Origin: a virus
Virus record (IMG/VR): IMGVR_UViG_3300025669_000038
Span: 1-55,243 of that record
DNA: 55,243 nt
Direction: 5' to 3' (one strand)
In this document: positions 40,600-49,125 of the stretch, one piece after another
Numbering within the stretch: the stretch's first letter is position 1
Layout of the letters: each line of letters begins with the position of its first letter
Notes under the pieces: generated by a model
What the model saw: only the letters and a program-made list of their open reading frames with translations
What the model was told of the DNA's origin: nothing
The model's database searches: none
Made by a program: the position numbers and the translations under genes

Positions 40600-42189
40600 C
40601 TATTTCTTACCCATCGCTCGTGCCTTCTTCTTGCCCTTACGCGACAACCCGAATAACTCAGCAAGCCCATGCACTACCGCATCGAGATCATCAGGAGAAA
40701 GCATCGGCGGTCCTGTCCATGTCGTCTGCTGCAATTCAAGCGCCGGATATTTCCCTACATGATGGATCCTTCTTTGCGTGTACAGCCCTGACACGGGTTC
40801 AGCGCGGCCCTTCTTTGACTCGGAGGCGGTTATCCCGAGGTAATGTACATTCGGGTTTCTACCCCTTATGGCGGATCCTAGCCACTCGCCACCCTGGTTG
40901 ATCTCCGCGACAACCAAAGTCGCATCGAACCTATCATACGCCTCGATGACTTTCACAACAGCTCCATCAGGTGTGTAGATCCCCGAGAAGTTGGCCCGGA
41001 CATATCCATGCATCGTGTCCAACGCACCTATCATCGACTCCTCGCCTTCCCGGTAGAACGGGGCACCTGAAGACAAGACATAGATCCCATGCTTGGCACT
41101 CGTCTTCTTCGATGTCGTTGCAGGATCCCATCCGATAATGGTCCTGTACAACTTCGGTACCTGGCCATCCCCGATCCTCAGTGCCTCAATCAGTCCCATC
41201 TTCCACAGCGCACCGGTAACATCAGCAGACGGATTCTGTTCATACATCGCCTGCCACATTCGTTCATTGGCCATAACAGCGCGAATCTGCATCAATCTCT
41301 TCTTGCCGAACCTCTTAGGCCACAAGGCATCGCCAATCTGCTTTCGTCCAGTACCATCATTGATGGGCTTTCCCGTTCCATTCTCACCCTCGCCCACAGG
41401 TATACCAGTGGGCTTGCCATCAACACCAATGCCCTCTTCCTGTGCGGTGGCGGCAAACTCCACCACTTCCCAGACAACCCCGCTACTCTCTGCCTCTGCC
41501 TTCAACTGGCCTACTAGATCCTTGACGTGAAGGCGAGACATAACGAGGATGATTGCTGCGCCTGGGGCCATTCGCGTCATCAGTGTTGACTTGATCCACT
41601 TGAGGTCTTTTGCCTGATACGTTGGCGACTCAGCCTCTTCCATGCTCTTGTGTGGATCCTCGATCAATGCAAGCGCGGCACCTCTTCCCATCAGGGGGCC
41701 ATCAACTCCGGCCGCCTGTACCTTCCCTCGATGGTTGGCAACGTGCCATAACTCCACAGCGGATGTCTCTTTGGATAATTCCAGATCGAACAAAGGGGCT
41801 GCATAGTCCACGAATAGCCGTCTTGCATCTCTGGACATGTCCTTGGCTAGACTGGCTGTGTGTGCCCCTATGATGACTTCTTGATCTGGATTGCGGCCCA
41901 AGAACCACGCAGGTGCATTCCTTGATACAACCTCACTCTTGCCGTGGCGAGGCGCGATACACACCATGATTAGCTTGATCTCTTCATGCCCTCCATTGAT
42001 CCACGCCTCAGCTTCTTCAACCTTCTCGCATAGGATCTCCAAATGCTTATTACTCTTCCATCCGTTGTTGTCGCAAGTCCCACCTGAATATTCACAGAAC
42101 GCAGACAGACTTCCCTTCGCTTTCTCTCTGAGCGTCAGGCGTCTTTGTTCAATCGCTGTCTGGAGTGTTTTCGGCAATGTACTTATCAA
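40600..42189 (-). CDS. terL: Terminase large subunit
   Basis: The 529-residue product is the ATPase/nuclease that packages DNA. Walker A is APRHGKSE near residue 80, Walker B is ALALIEDPH near 175, and the RNase H-like nuclease begins with IGWDPATTS near 360, with an acidic VVAEINQGGEW segment later. The PRHGKSE form groups it with headful-type phage terminases. It overlaps the small-subunit gene by 41 bases; the start at 42189 is TTG, so the true start may differ by a few codons. Confidence 0.93.
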   Translation of the reverse strand: MISTLPKTLQTAIEQRRLTLREKAKGSLSAFCEYSGGTCDNNGWKSNKHLEILCEKVEEAEAWINGGHEEIKLIMVCIAPRHGKSEVVSRNAPAWFLGRNPDQEVIIGAHTASLAKDMSRDARRLFVDYAAPLFDLELSKETSAVELWHVANHRGKVQAAGVDGPLMGRGAALALIEDPHKSMEEAESPTYQAKDLKWIKSTLMTRMAPGAAIILVMSRLHVKDLVGQLKAEAESSGVVWEVVEFAATAQEEGIGVDGKPTGIPVGEGENGTGKPINDGTGRKQIGDALWPKRFGKKRLMQIRAVMANERMWQAMYEQNPSADVTGALWKMGLIEALRIGDGQVPKLYRTIIGWDPATTSKKTSAKHGIYVLSSGAPFYREGEESMIGALDTMHGYVRANFSGIYTPDGAVVKVIEAYDRFDATLVVAEINQGGEWLGSAIRGRNPNVHYLGITASESKKGRAEPVSGLYTQRRIHHVGKYPALELQQTTWTGPPMLSPDDLDAVVHGLAELFGLSRKGKKKARAMGKK

Positions 42190-42559
42190 GTATCTTCAGC
42201 CTCTCCTCTAGCTCTTCGTTGCTCAGCTTAGATAGGTCGTTGACTTGTATCGGGCCACCGTCTGGCCCTGAGTGCTCGTGCTTAGACGCATCAGACTGGC
42301 CAAGCATTTGGGTGCCCATCCACTTCAACATCTGCGGGTTGCCGTCTTTGATGGCTGACTTCAACTGCGCTTTCCTAAGCGATATCCGTATGCGCGCGCG
42401 CCCGCGCACGATAGCTTCCGCAATGCCTGGCTCTTCCTTCCTGCGTCGATCGAGAGTATCAGTTGAGACGCCAAGGCCACTTGCGATCTCTTCCATAGTA
42501 CAATCATACGATGCTAGCGTCTCTACTTTTGCGGAATCGAGCTTGATCTTCTTACCCAT
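42149..42559 (-). CDS. terS: Terminase small subunit
   Basis: The 136-residue product has a helix-turn-helix unit (DCTMEEIASGLGVSTDTLDRR) followed by RISLRKAQLKSAIKDGNPQM and MLGQSDASK, the usual layout of DNA-binding small terminase subunits. The large subunit follows directly. Its ATG overlaps the stop region of the methyltransferase gene. Confidence 0.85.
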   Translation of the reverse strand: MGKKIKLDSAKVETLASYDCTMEEIASGLGVSTDTLDRRRKEEPGIAEAIVRGRARIRISLRKAQLKSAIKDGNPQMLKWMGTQMLGQSDASKHEHSGPDGGPIQVNDLSKLSNEELEERLKILDKYIAENTPDSD

Positions 42560-43817
42560 CGCACTTCACCGGCTCTAGTCCGTGTAATGCCATGCGCTCT
42601 AGCACCACAGCGACGTACTTCGGCTCCAGTTCCATGCCGTAACAGACGCGGCCCTCTTGCTCGGCAGCGACTACGGTTGTGCCTGAGCCGAGGAATGGGT
42701 CAGCTACTTGCCCCTCATGGTTGCGGATAGGACGCGCCATGCACTCGATAGGTTTCTGGGTCCCGTGGCCTTTGTCGCCCTTATCATCAACGACCAGCTT
42801 GATGTCCCATACCGTTGACTGGCTACGATCACCGATCCATTGAGCCTTGTTCCCCTTTCGGACAGCATACCAGCATGGTTCATGTCGCCAGTGGTAGTGG
42901 CCTCTCGAGATGGCAAAAATTGTCTTTCTCCAAATGATCTGGCTTCTGATTTGGAATCCAGCAGCGAGGATCGCACTTCCCGTTTCTATAATGTGGTCAC
43001 CGGGTGGTGACCAGGAATATAGGACTTTGCATGGCCAGTCACGAAAGACCTCTCCCCAATCCGTGCGATCGTCGTTCGATACCTCTCCTATGCGGCGAGC
43101 CGCATAGCTTATGTGTCCTTTCGCTGCAGCCTCGTTGCGCCAGTTCGGATCGTATTCAACTCCGTAAGGCGGATCAGTGACCATCAGATAAGGCTCTACC
43201 CCATCGAGCAGCACCTCCACATCCCCAGTGTCAGTTGAATCCCCACACATCACACGATGCGTCCCAGCCTTGCCGGGTATCTCCCATATCTGCCCACGCT
43301 CAACTTCCCACTTCTCAAGCAACTCGGCAGCCTTGTCAACCATCTTAGATGTGGCCTCGCTATCGTCTTCAGGCTCCTCTAAGTCCTCGAACCCCATCAC
43401 GTCCAGGTCGATGTCTTCGATCTCTCCGAGCAGGTCACCAAGCATATCATCGTCCCACTCAGCCAACGTTGAGATCTGATTATCTGCCAGCGCCAGAGCC
43501 TTGCGCCGTGGATCGTCCGTCTTCAGATCAACGCGGCGGACAACGATAAGCTCCTTGCCGGATGTCTCAATCTCTTTCACGGGGATGCCTAGTTTGATGG
43601 CCTCCTCGTAGACTGCGTTTCCCCCTATAACAACCCCAGAAGCGTCTACAACGATGGACCGACCAGCACCTAGTTCACGTAGAGACTTCTCAACGGCAGA
43701 CTTGTTGCGCTCAGGATGCGTTCGTGCATTACGCGGATCCAGCTTGTACGTCTTTTCCTTCTTCGCTTTCGGTACAGTCCGTGCGGCGTTTTTTTTGGGC
43801 ATGTTTTTCGTCGTCAC
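42552..43817 (-). CDS. ParB-domain/DNA methyltransferase fusion
   Basis: The 421-residue product starts at GTG after AAAGGAGACG. Residues about 25-115 form a ParB/Srx-like domain (GAGRSIVVDASGVVIGGNAV ... LALADNQI). A DNA methyltransferase follows with TDPPYG (motif IV) near 213 and DPFLGSGTTVVAAE (motif I) near 382; this order is that of beta-class N6-adenine or N4-cytosine enzymes. Such fusions are frequent next to phage terminase genes and may protect phage DNA. Confidence 0.85.
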   Translation of the reverse strand: MTTKNMPKKNAARTVPKAKKEKTYKLDPRNARTHPERNKSAVEKSLRELGAGRSIVVDASGVVIGGNAVYEEAIKLGIPVKEIETSGKELIVVRRVDLKTDDPRRKALALADNQISTLAEWDDDMLGDLLGEIEDIDLDVMGFEDLEEPEDDSEATSKMVDKAAELLEKWEVERGQIWEIPGKAGTHRVMCGDSTDTGDVEVLLDGVEPYLMVTDPPYGVEYDPNWRNEAAAKGHISYAARRIGEVSNDDRTDWGEVFRDWPCKVLYSWSPPGDHIIETGSAILAAGFQIRSQIIWRKTIFAISRGHYHWRHEPCWYAVRKGNKAQWIGDRSQSTVWDIKLVVDDKGDKGHGTQKPIECMARPIRNHEGQVADPFLGSGTTVVAAEQEGRVCYGMELEPKYVAVVLERMALHGLEPVKCDG

Positions 43818-43872
43818 CTTACGTCTCCTTTAGCCCCTTATTTACTGTCAGCCCTATTACACCGCTGTCTTT

Positions 43873-43929
43873 TCACTCAAGATACTTCAGGCACGCGGTC
43901 TCTTGTTTCGCTGTTAGTCCAGCCATCAT
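43873..43929 (-). pseudogene. 18-residue terminase-like remnant
   Basis: The ATG at 43929 overlaps the upstream stop (ATGA) and opens 18 codons reading MMAGLTAKQETACLKYLE. LTxKQExxCxxYL is the opening motif of another small-terminase family (Terminase_2). The frame stops at once, and no continuation is visible before the methyltransferase gene. It may be a relic left when the present small subunit was acquired, or a chance peptide. Confidence 0.4.
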
Positions 43930-44288
43930 TCATCCTTCGGCTCCACAACAACATGCCCGAATGCCAGTGCCTCCAGGTTATCCAACAGTCGCCCTATGGC
44001 TATAGATTGCTCTTGTGCCATCCAATCGGTGTCCGGTTCTCCGTCATGGCTGGTTGCCAACCACCGTCTCTTTAGATGCTCCTCTATCTTCGCTAGCAAC
44101 AGAACCCAAACTCTATCTATCAGTATTCCATCCATATCACTTTTGAACCTCCATCCGTGCTCTCTCGCTTGCTGGTACGTGTCTCGCTTGTCATATCCTG
44201 CAAATGATCCAGGATTCCGCGTATCTTCACCTACGCACTTTGGACAGTCACAATACAAGTCGATCGAATATCCTCCAACTATCGGCAT
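43926..44288 (-). CDS. Hypothetical protein with CxCxxC motif
   Basis: The 120-residue product begins MPIVGGYSIDLYCDCPKCVG. An early DTRNPGSFAGYDKRDTYQQA segment is followed by a helical C-terminal half. The CDCPKC motif and following region resemble small phage metal-binding proteins. Function unknown. Confidence 0.55.
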   Translation of the reverse strand: MPIVGGYSIDLYCDCPKCVGEDTRNPGSFAGYDKRDTYQQAREHGWRFKSDMDGILIDRVWVLLLAKIEEHLKRRWLATSHDGEPDTDWMAQEQSIAIGRLLDNLEALAFGHVVVEPKDE

Positions 44289-44289
44289 G

Positions 44290-44481
44290 TCATAGCTTCT
44301 TCCCTCGTTGCTGTACTTCCTTGCCGGTTCTGCTCTTCATCGTCTTGCCGGTGATGGCCTTCGTGGTGCAAGCAAGGCAAAGTCCGTTGGCGCACCTTCC
44401 TGGCTTGCCGCACTCATCGCACTTGCTATCGTAGTTCACGTTAATGCTAAATCCCTTGCCCGTCGTTACTCCCTTCACCAA
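44290..44481 (-). CDS. Small zinc-finger protein
   Basis: The 63-residue product has SKCDECGKPGRCANGLCLAC, four closely spaced cysteines, and a basic C-terminus. It may bind zinc and nucleic acid. It overlaps the previous gene by 35 bases, so a later start is possible. Confidence 0.5.
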   Translation of the reverse strand: MVKGVTTGKGFSINVNYDSKCDECGKPGRCANGLCLACTTKAITGKTMKSRTGKEVQQRGKKL

Positions 44482-44743
44482 TCAGCTCGTCAGCACAATT
44501 CTGGCATAGCGTTCGGTTTCCTATCTTGGCGAAGGCAGCCAATGCCATCAGTTCGCCATCCTCGTGCGGCCTCTTGCACCAATAGCATCGATTCAAGTTC
44601 GCGATGTTTCTCGCCCTGGCGTCCCTAAACTTCGTTGACATCCTATGATAGTCGCGCTTACACCATCGGGCGCGGATCGTCTTCTTGTGAGCTGGGATAA
44701 TCCTAGACAGTTCCAGCGGCATAGCACTCATCCCCTTCAACAT
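44447..44743 (-). CDS. Zinc-finger protein, HNH-like cysteines
   Basis: The product (up to 98 residues; a start at ATG 44722 has better spacing to AAGGGG) has NRCYWCKRPHEDGELMALAA and TLCQNCADELIG. The two CxxC pairs bracket about 20 residues, as in treble-clef fingers. The basic N-terminus could contact nucleic acid. No catalytic His is evident. Confidence 0.5.
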   Translation of the reverse strand: MLKGMSAMPLELSRIIPAHKKTIRARWCKRDYHRMSTKFRDARARNIANLNRCYWCKRPHEDGELMALAAFAKIGNRTLCQNCADELIGEGSNDGQGI

Positions 44744-44913
44744 GGCGGATACGTCTCGCGCAAAGGCTCTTTGGCTGGCAGTGGACGTTGATAGGCGTCT
44801 CGCATCTTCTGAACTTCAGCAGCCGGCATGAAAAACGCATACGGACCAAACGTTACGCTGAGGATCTTTCTCCAATTCTCAATCTGCTGCGGCGTAAGCT
44901 TGCTATCCATCAT
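44737..44913 (-). CDS. 58-residue hypothetical protein
   Basis: The ATG at 44913 follows GGAGGGAG and overlaps the preceding stop (ATGA). The product begins MMDSKLTPQQIENWRKILSV, then YAFFMPAAEVQKMRDAYQRP. The opening LTPQQIENWRKIL is a phrase seen at the start of small phage proteins. Function unknown. Confidence 0.6.
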   Translation of the reverse strand: MMDSKLTPQQIENWRKILSVTFGPYAFFMPAAEVQKMRDAYQRPLPAKEPLRETYPPC

Positions 44914-45167
44914 CTCCCTCCTCGAACCAAGCTAGGAACCTTCGTCATCCTTTGGCTGCATCGGTGGCCCATCACAGGGCGAGCGTCATGCTGCAATCCA
45001 CCATACCGTCGCAGCTCATTCAGTCTATTGCTCACAATCACCCACGCACATACGGCTGTCCACATTCCATCGATTGCTGTAGTCATAGAACTGAACGTCA
45101 TTTCCATCTTACTGAGCAAGTCGTCCATCACCACAGGAAGCATTTCTACTCTAGGCTCTAGGTGCAT
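44910..45167 (-). CDS. Small membrane-associated protein
   Basis: The 85-residue product begins MHLEPRVEMLPVVMDDLLSK and has one possible membrane segment (DGMWTAVCAWVIVSN) followed by a basic tail. It overlaps both neighbours. An internal ATG could be the true start. Function unknown. Confidence 0.45.
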   Translation of the reverse strand: MHLEPRVEMLPVVMDDLLSKMEMTFSSMTTAIDGMWTAVCAWVIVSNRLNELRRYGGLQHDARPVMGHRCSQRMTKVPSLVRGGR

Positions 45168-45333
45168 TTCTTCCCGCCTTCTCGTAGCCTAAGTGAGTTT
45201 CTGCCTGGGCTATACGTCGAGCGCGATAGGACCCGAGTACTACACGTGGCTGTCGATCAAATGCACCTATCCCGATCAGCCATCCGATAACGAACAATCC
45301 TCCGACACATTCGAGAACCACGAATCCGCTCAT
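45151..45333 (-). CDS. 60-residue single-span membrane protein
   Basis: The start at 45333 overlaps the upstream stop (ATGA). MSGFVVLECVGGLFVIGWLI forms a membrane span, followed by a basic tail (RQPRVVLGSYRARRIAQAE). A small inner-membrane protein of unknown function. Confidence 0.5.
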   Translation of the reverse strand: MSGFVVLECVGGLFVIGWLIGIGAFDRQPRVVLGSYRARRIAQAETHLGYEKAGRNAPRA

Positions 45334-45590
45334 AGCCCCTCCCACTTATCCGGCGCGGCGAGCGCAGCCAAGTCGTGAAAATCCACAACCCTCACCGACA
45401 GTCCAAAAGCCGTCTCGTGCGAAACAAAGATGTCGTTCCCATGACCCCCGCCACAGATCTCCTCAGCCTCTTCACGAGAATACTTCCCAGCGTTAGTCAA
45501 GCTTGACGTGTACCCTGCTCTCAGTGGTTTCCAGAACAGGCACTTCCCTTGAGCCTTCTCCTTGGTCGTCACTATCACGAATCCGCTCAT
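45330..45590 (-). CDS. Hypothetical protein
   Basis: The 86-residue product starts after GGAGGATAA and begins MSGFVIVTTKEKAQGKCLFW, a stretch shared in style with small phage proteins. GKYSREEAEEICGGG suggests a helix before a turn. No family recognised. Confidence 0.5.
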   Translation of the reverse strand: MSGFVIVTTKEKAQGKCLFWKPLRAGYTSSLTNAGKYSREEAEEICGGGHGNDIFVSHETAFGLSVRVVDFHDLAALAAPDKWEGL

Positions 45591-45659
45591 TTATCCTCCA
45601 GTACTATGCCGTCGAGCCAACCGCACTTTCCTCAGACAGCATCTATATCCTTGTTTCTG

Positions 45660-45950
45660 CTAGGAAACCTCCGTTGTTGTCGTAACTGAAGACAGCGTCC
45701 ACTTCCCGCGTACCCGTCTTGGAATGTGCTCCCCGACCCAATCCAGTTCGGCTCGATGGAAACGCACCGTCTTGTTCCCGTCACGGATAGACACTACGTC
45801 ACTGCTGCATGACACGCTATCCACAAAGTACCTATAACCGTCGATTCTGACATACTGCCACCTCTGGCTCTTTGATAAACCTAATTTCAGTCTGAACGCC
45901 TGGCCATACATGCCATCTCCATCCCACGGCTTATCGGCTTTCAGGTACAT
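45660..45950 (-). CDS. Hypothetical beta-rich protein
   Basis: The 96-residue product has LSKSQRWQYVRIDGYRYFVD and KTVRFHRAELDWVGEHIPRR. Alternating hydrophobic residues suggest a small beta fold. No family recognised. The 69-bp gap after it holds no convincing gene. Confidence 0.5.
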   Translation of the reverse strand: MYLKADKPWDGDGMYGQAFRLKLGLSKSQRWQYVRIDGYRYFVDSVSCSSDVVSIRDGNKTVRFHRAELDWVGEHIPRRVRGKWTLSSVTTTTEVS

Positions 45951-45978
45951 ACATCAGCCTCCTCTATTGAATTGCCCT

Positions 45979-46314
45979 TCATGCCAACTTCTCGCCATGA
46001 CGATGAGGCCGTGTGGTGTTGTAAGCGATCTTCGCGGCCATAGCCCCTTCGATGTCCAGTCCGTGCTTGCCGGCGTGATCTAACAGGCGAATGATGGCAT
46101 CGGAAATCTCTTCTTCGTGATGACTGAACGCAGGGATCTTGTCAGACGGTGCATCCAGGTCTCCATCACGGTAATGCTCGTAGCACTCTGAAAATTCCGT
46201 GTTGACCAGAGTGAAGATGTCGCCTAGCGAACGATCCTCTTCCCACCAACCCTTCTCAACGGCAATCGCGTGGATGTCATTCTGAAGCTCTAATATGAAT
46301 TTCCTGATCATCAT
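45979..46314 (-). CDS. MazG-like nucleotide pyrophosphohydrolase
   Basis: The 111-residue product has GDIFTLVNTEFSECYEHYRD, where E-F-x-E resembles the first metal-binding helix, and FSHHEEEISDAIIRLLDHAG with EEEISD as the second EExxD helix of all-alpha NTP pyrophosphohydrolases. These enzymes hydrolyse NTPs and can alter nucleotide pools or stress signals during infection. Confidence 0.75.
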   Translation of the reverse strand: MMIRKFILELQNDIHAIAVEKGWWEEDRSLGDIFTLVNTEFSECYEHYRDGDLDAPSDKIPAFSHHEEEISDAIIRLLDHAGKHGLDIEGAMAAKIAYNTTRPHRHGEKLA

Positions 46315-46316
46315 TC

Positions 46317-46760
46317 CTAAATCTCCTTCAGCAACGCGGCGAGCTCGCAGCCAGGATTATGTTCCCACAAAGAGCCAGGCGTCTTATCTCTCCCCGCCGC
46401 GCACACCGGACATGCAGATAACACAAAGTCGATCTTCTCAAGCATTTCACGATCCATCACCACCTTGTCTGTCGGCGTCGCCCTAATGGCGAATTCCGCT
46501 TGCTTCGTCAACTCGTGTACGAGGAATCGTGATGGTGTATTGAGCAGGCTTTCTGTGGTCAGGGATGTTGCTGCTGCACATAGTTCCTTCAGTATTGGTC
46601 TGAGAATCGCGTTGTCGATGTTCGCTTTGTTCAGCGCAATCATTATGGCAGCTAGCTCTGCGTGGGCTTGCTTCCTAAACGACTCCATCTCGTCCGGGTT
46701 CGTTTCTGTTGATTCCCCCCCGGCCATCTTGATACATTCACAGATTGTGTCAGCGTTCAT
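46317..46760 (-). CDS. Hypothetical helical protein
   Basis: The 147-residue product begins MNADTICECIKMAGGESTET and is helical, with a late CPVCAAGRDKTPG knuckle and HNPGCELAALLKEI. CxxC ... HxxxC could bind a metal. ATG overlaps the upstream stop. Function unknown. Confidence 0.55.
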   Translation of the reverse strand: MNADTICECIKMAGGESTETNPDEMESFRKQAHAELAAIMIALNKANIDNAILRPILKELCAAATSLTTESLLNTPSRFLVHELTKQAEFAIRATPTDKVVMDREMLEKIDFVLSACPVCAAGRDKTPGSLWEHNPGCELAALLKEI

Positions 46761-47059
46761 GGCGACTCCTCTTCAACAACGCGCTCGACGAGCTTCTTGC
46801 CGCAATAGCAACAGAATTTAGCGTCATTGTCGGACGGTGTTCCGTCGATGTACACAAACTCGTGCCCGCAATCCGTTTGCCATGTATCGCAGAAGTCTCC
46901 GAACGGATCTTCTTGCACCCATTCGCACTCGCCATTCTCCTCCAGCAAAGACTCGATGACGCGAATAAGATCATCTGTCTCATCAATCAGGCCGTGGCCT
47001 CGCGCCACTTGATTGCCTCTGGTCTTCTCCAACAGCGGCCTGATGTCTTCTCGTTTCAT
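46757..47059 (-). CDS. Zinc-ribbon protein with helical N-terminus
   Basis: The 100-residue product begins MKREDIRPLLEKTRGNQVAR and ends with an acidic zinc-ribbon-like part: CDTWQTDCGHEF and KFCCYCGKKLVERV. The same type of zinc-ribbon tail is common in phage hypothetical proteins. Overlaps with both neighbours are four bases. Confidence 0.55.
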   Translation of the reverse strand: MKREDIRPLLEKTRGNQVARGHGLIDETDDLIRVIESLLEENGECEWVQEDPFGDFCDTWQTDCGHEFVYIDGTPSDNDAKFCCYCGKKLVERVVEEESP

Positions 47060-47535
47060 GGCGACTCCTCAGAATGTCCGATGTCTTCAGCCGTCATTAG
47101 GACCGTACTCACGTCACGATACAACTCGCTCCACTGCTGCGCTGACATCTCAACCGATGACGTGTCTGCGAAGATGTACTCAAACCTCTCGGCCGCGAAC
47201 ATCCGATGCCATGCGTAGATTCCTTGGGCCTTGTTGCCCAGATGCTCTTCCAACAACAACCAAGCTGCGTGCGGTGTATCCGCGATCACCCAGGCGCTAT
47301 AGCAACCAGCAACCCCTACCCACAATCTGATTTCGCTCATCCCTTCCTCCATCGCCGCATCCTTCAGAGCTTTGTCGATCCAACAGGTAGGACCATGCGT
47401 TTGCGCCAACCCGCAAGCGGGGCACAGCAGGAACAGCCCTGATACCTCGCCATGATCGGTTTCAGGCACACAGTGTTCGATCTCTCGCAGCTTCTCGCCA
47501 TCAACCAGCACCCACTTCAATCTTGGTTCGCTCAT
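47056..47535 (-). CDS. Hypothetical protein with cysteine knuckle
   Basis: The 159-residue product begins MSEPRLKWVLVDGEKLREIE and has LLCPACGLAQTHGPTCWIDK, suggesting a metal site. Its start region (47530-47570) is a near copy of the start region at 1093-1133. No function is known. Confidence 0.55.
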   Translation of the reverse strand: MSEPRLKWVLVDGEKLREIEHCVPETDHGEVSGLFLLCPACGLAQTHGPTCWIDKALKDAAMEEGMSEIRLWVGVAGCYSAWVIADTPHAAWLLLEEHLGNKAQGIYAWHRMFAAERFEYIFADTSSVEMSAQQWSELYRDVSTVLMTAEDIGHSEESP

Positions 47536-47548
47536 TCGTTTAACCTCC

Positions 47549-47725
47549 TCAGATCAGATGGTTCATCCTACCCCTTTTTGGCAAATACCTTCTCAAGACC
47601 CATATAGGCCAGAACAGCATTGTCGCCCCAGCAGCCACATTGTCACCATATTTGTAGTTGCGAGAAGCGTGCCAGATACCTATCGCCAAATATGTAACGA
47701 TTGATACAATGATTCCCGCTGTCAT
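47549..47725 (-). CDS. 58-residue two-span membrane protein
   Basis: The ATG at 47725 follows AAAGGAGTTGGACGA. Two hydrophobic helices (AGIIVSIVTYLAIGIW and GATMLFWPIWVLRRYL) are joined by a polar loop. It ends within the copied start region of the next gene. A small integral membrane protein of unknown function. Confidence 0.6.
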   Translation of the reverse strand: MTAGIIVSIVTYLAIGIWHASRNYKYGDNVAAGATMLFWPIWVLRRYLPKRGRMNHLI

Positions 47726-47743
47726 TCGTCCAACTCCTTTCGC

Positions 47744-47896
47744 TTACAGTCGATCCTGCAGCTTCATCATCAAGACGGCTGCTTCTGACGTAGAACATTT
47801 GAGCAGCTGATAGTTTCCACTAGCATCAACCACTCCGACATAGATGTGTACCACGCCTTTCCTTATCTCCACTGTCACGCTTTGCATGTCGCTCAT
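47744..47896 (-). CDS. 50-residue hypothetical protein
   Basis: The ATG at 47896 follows GGGGAGGATGA. The product begins MSDMQSVTVEIRKGVVHIYV and ends with a helix (EAAVLMMKLQDRL). A beta-hairpin plus helix fold is likely. Function unknown. Confidence 0.55.
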   Translation of the reverse strand: MSDMQSVTVEIRKGVVHIYVGVVDASGNYQLLKCSTSEAAVLMMKLQDRL

Positions 47897-47910
47897 TCAT
47901 CCTCCCCGCA

Positions 47911-48402
47911 TCACTCATGGCTCTCCTGTTTAACATAGCTCGGCACAACGATACATTCCGAGCAAATCCCTCCTGGGCACGGGCCACCGGCATCGCCTGG
48001 GGTATTAACGCAGAGAGTTCCTTTGATACCTCTCTTCTTCTCAGGATCAGGAGCAACAATCTGGACAGGATGCTCCCCTTTCGCAAGAGGACAGGCATCG
48101 CCATCATGCAGCCAGGTGAACAGCTCAGTCATCAGCCAGTAATCACGGTTGCACTTCTCAGTCTGTTCGTACAGCTCAAACAGCAGATTGCACTTCTCGC
48201 AAGGCCCGACAACAGCCACCCAATTCCTCATAAATAAAACCTCGTGCTCCCCGAACTTACCTACATTCCGACTCCTCATGGCATCGTAACCAACAACCTC
48301 AAGCCTCTGCCCCCGACTTACCTCTAGGGGCGTAGTTGAGTCACGCCCGAATGTTCGCTCGTCTTTCATAGCAACTACTGTTCCGATCGGGAGCTTGTCC
48401 AT
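47911..48402 (-). CDS. Zinc-binding hypothetical protein
   Basis: The start at 48402 gives 163 residues beginning MDKLPIGTVVAMKDERTFGR. GPCEKCNLLFELYEQTEKCN and CPGGICSECIVV give several paired cysteines. The first half looks like a small beta barrel. Two further in-frame starts lie upstream. Function unknown. Confidence 0.5.
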   Translation of the reverse strand: MDKLPIGTVVAMKDERTFGRDSTTPLEVSRGQRLEVVGYDAMRSRNVGKFGEHEVLFMRNWVAVVGPCEKCNLLFELYEQTEKCNRDYWLMTELFTWLHDGDACPLAKGEHPVQIVAPDPEKKRGIKGTLCVNTPGDAGGPCPGGICSECIVVPSYVKQESHE

Positions 48403-48457
48403 CACATATTCCTCCTCGCACATTCTCGTCACGCCAGAAAATTGGCCCAATTTTTCT

Positions 48458-49027
48458 TCATGACACAGATTCTACTTCGGCGTCACTGCGATCTCCTGAG
48501 AGGCCCAGAGCACGTTCATGGTGTATTGGGTTGTTTGCGTCGCCGCGAACGCTTGGGGCGGTCATAGGATCTCTGACACCGGCTGTTCTGAGTATGCGGA
48601 GGGCTTCACGAATCTCAAAGTAATACCGGGCCGCGGCACCATCCCCAGCGTATACCGGATCGCCTTGCCCTTCATCTAACACATCGTTATTGGCTACGAA
48701 CAATCCGAGCGCACCAGTTAACGCTCTCGCAACTCGCTCCAGATCGGCTCCTGTCAACTTGTCTTGTGGTTTCGGCCATCCACCATTCTCGTATTTAACT
48801 TCACCGTTGTACACTACGCCACGCGACATGTGAGCCAGCCCTGTGTTATCGAGGGATGATCCATCCAGCGTATTCACGTAGTGGCCACAGTCCAGGCAGA
48901 AGACAACGTACATACTCTTGATTAGGAGATCTAGCTTGCCGTGGACTATTGCTATGGAACCAGCAGGGACATAATTCCTATGAAGGCATACATCCTGCTT
49001 CTCTTGCGGTTTCTGCTCATTCATCAT
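48458..49027 (-). CDS. Hypothetical protein
   Basis: The 189-residue product starts after AAAGGATAA. VVFCLDCGHYVNTLDGSS suggests a metal site. The C-terminal half is helical (LERVARALTGALGLFVAN ... YYFEIREALRILRTAG). No family recognised. Confidence 0.5.
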   Translation of the reverse strand: MMNEQKPQEKQDVCLHRNYVPAGSIAIVHGKLDLLIKSMYVVFCLDCGHYVNTLDGSSLDNTGLAHMSRGVVYNGEVKYENGGWPKPQDKLTGADLERVARALTGALGLFVANNDVLDEGQGDPVYAGDGAAARYYFEIREALRILRTAGVRDPMTAPSVRGDANNPIHHERALGLSGDRSDAEVESVS

Positions 49028-49120
49028 TTATCCTTTCTGCTCTGTCGAGCCTGTCGGCAACGGCCAGTGGAAAAACGCGCCGCGCTCGACGATAGTCGAT
49101 TTGTTCTGTTGGATTCCCAT
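49028..49120 (-). CDS. 30-residue ORF
   Basis: An ATG at 49120 after AAGGGGTGA opens 30 codons beginning MGIQQNKSTIVERGAFFHWP. It is packed between a membrane peptide and the next gene with three to five bases between. Function unknown. Confidence 0.4.
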   Translation of the reverse strand: MGIQQNKSTIVERGAFFHWPLPTGSTEQKG

Positions 49121-49125
49121 ATACA

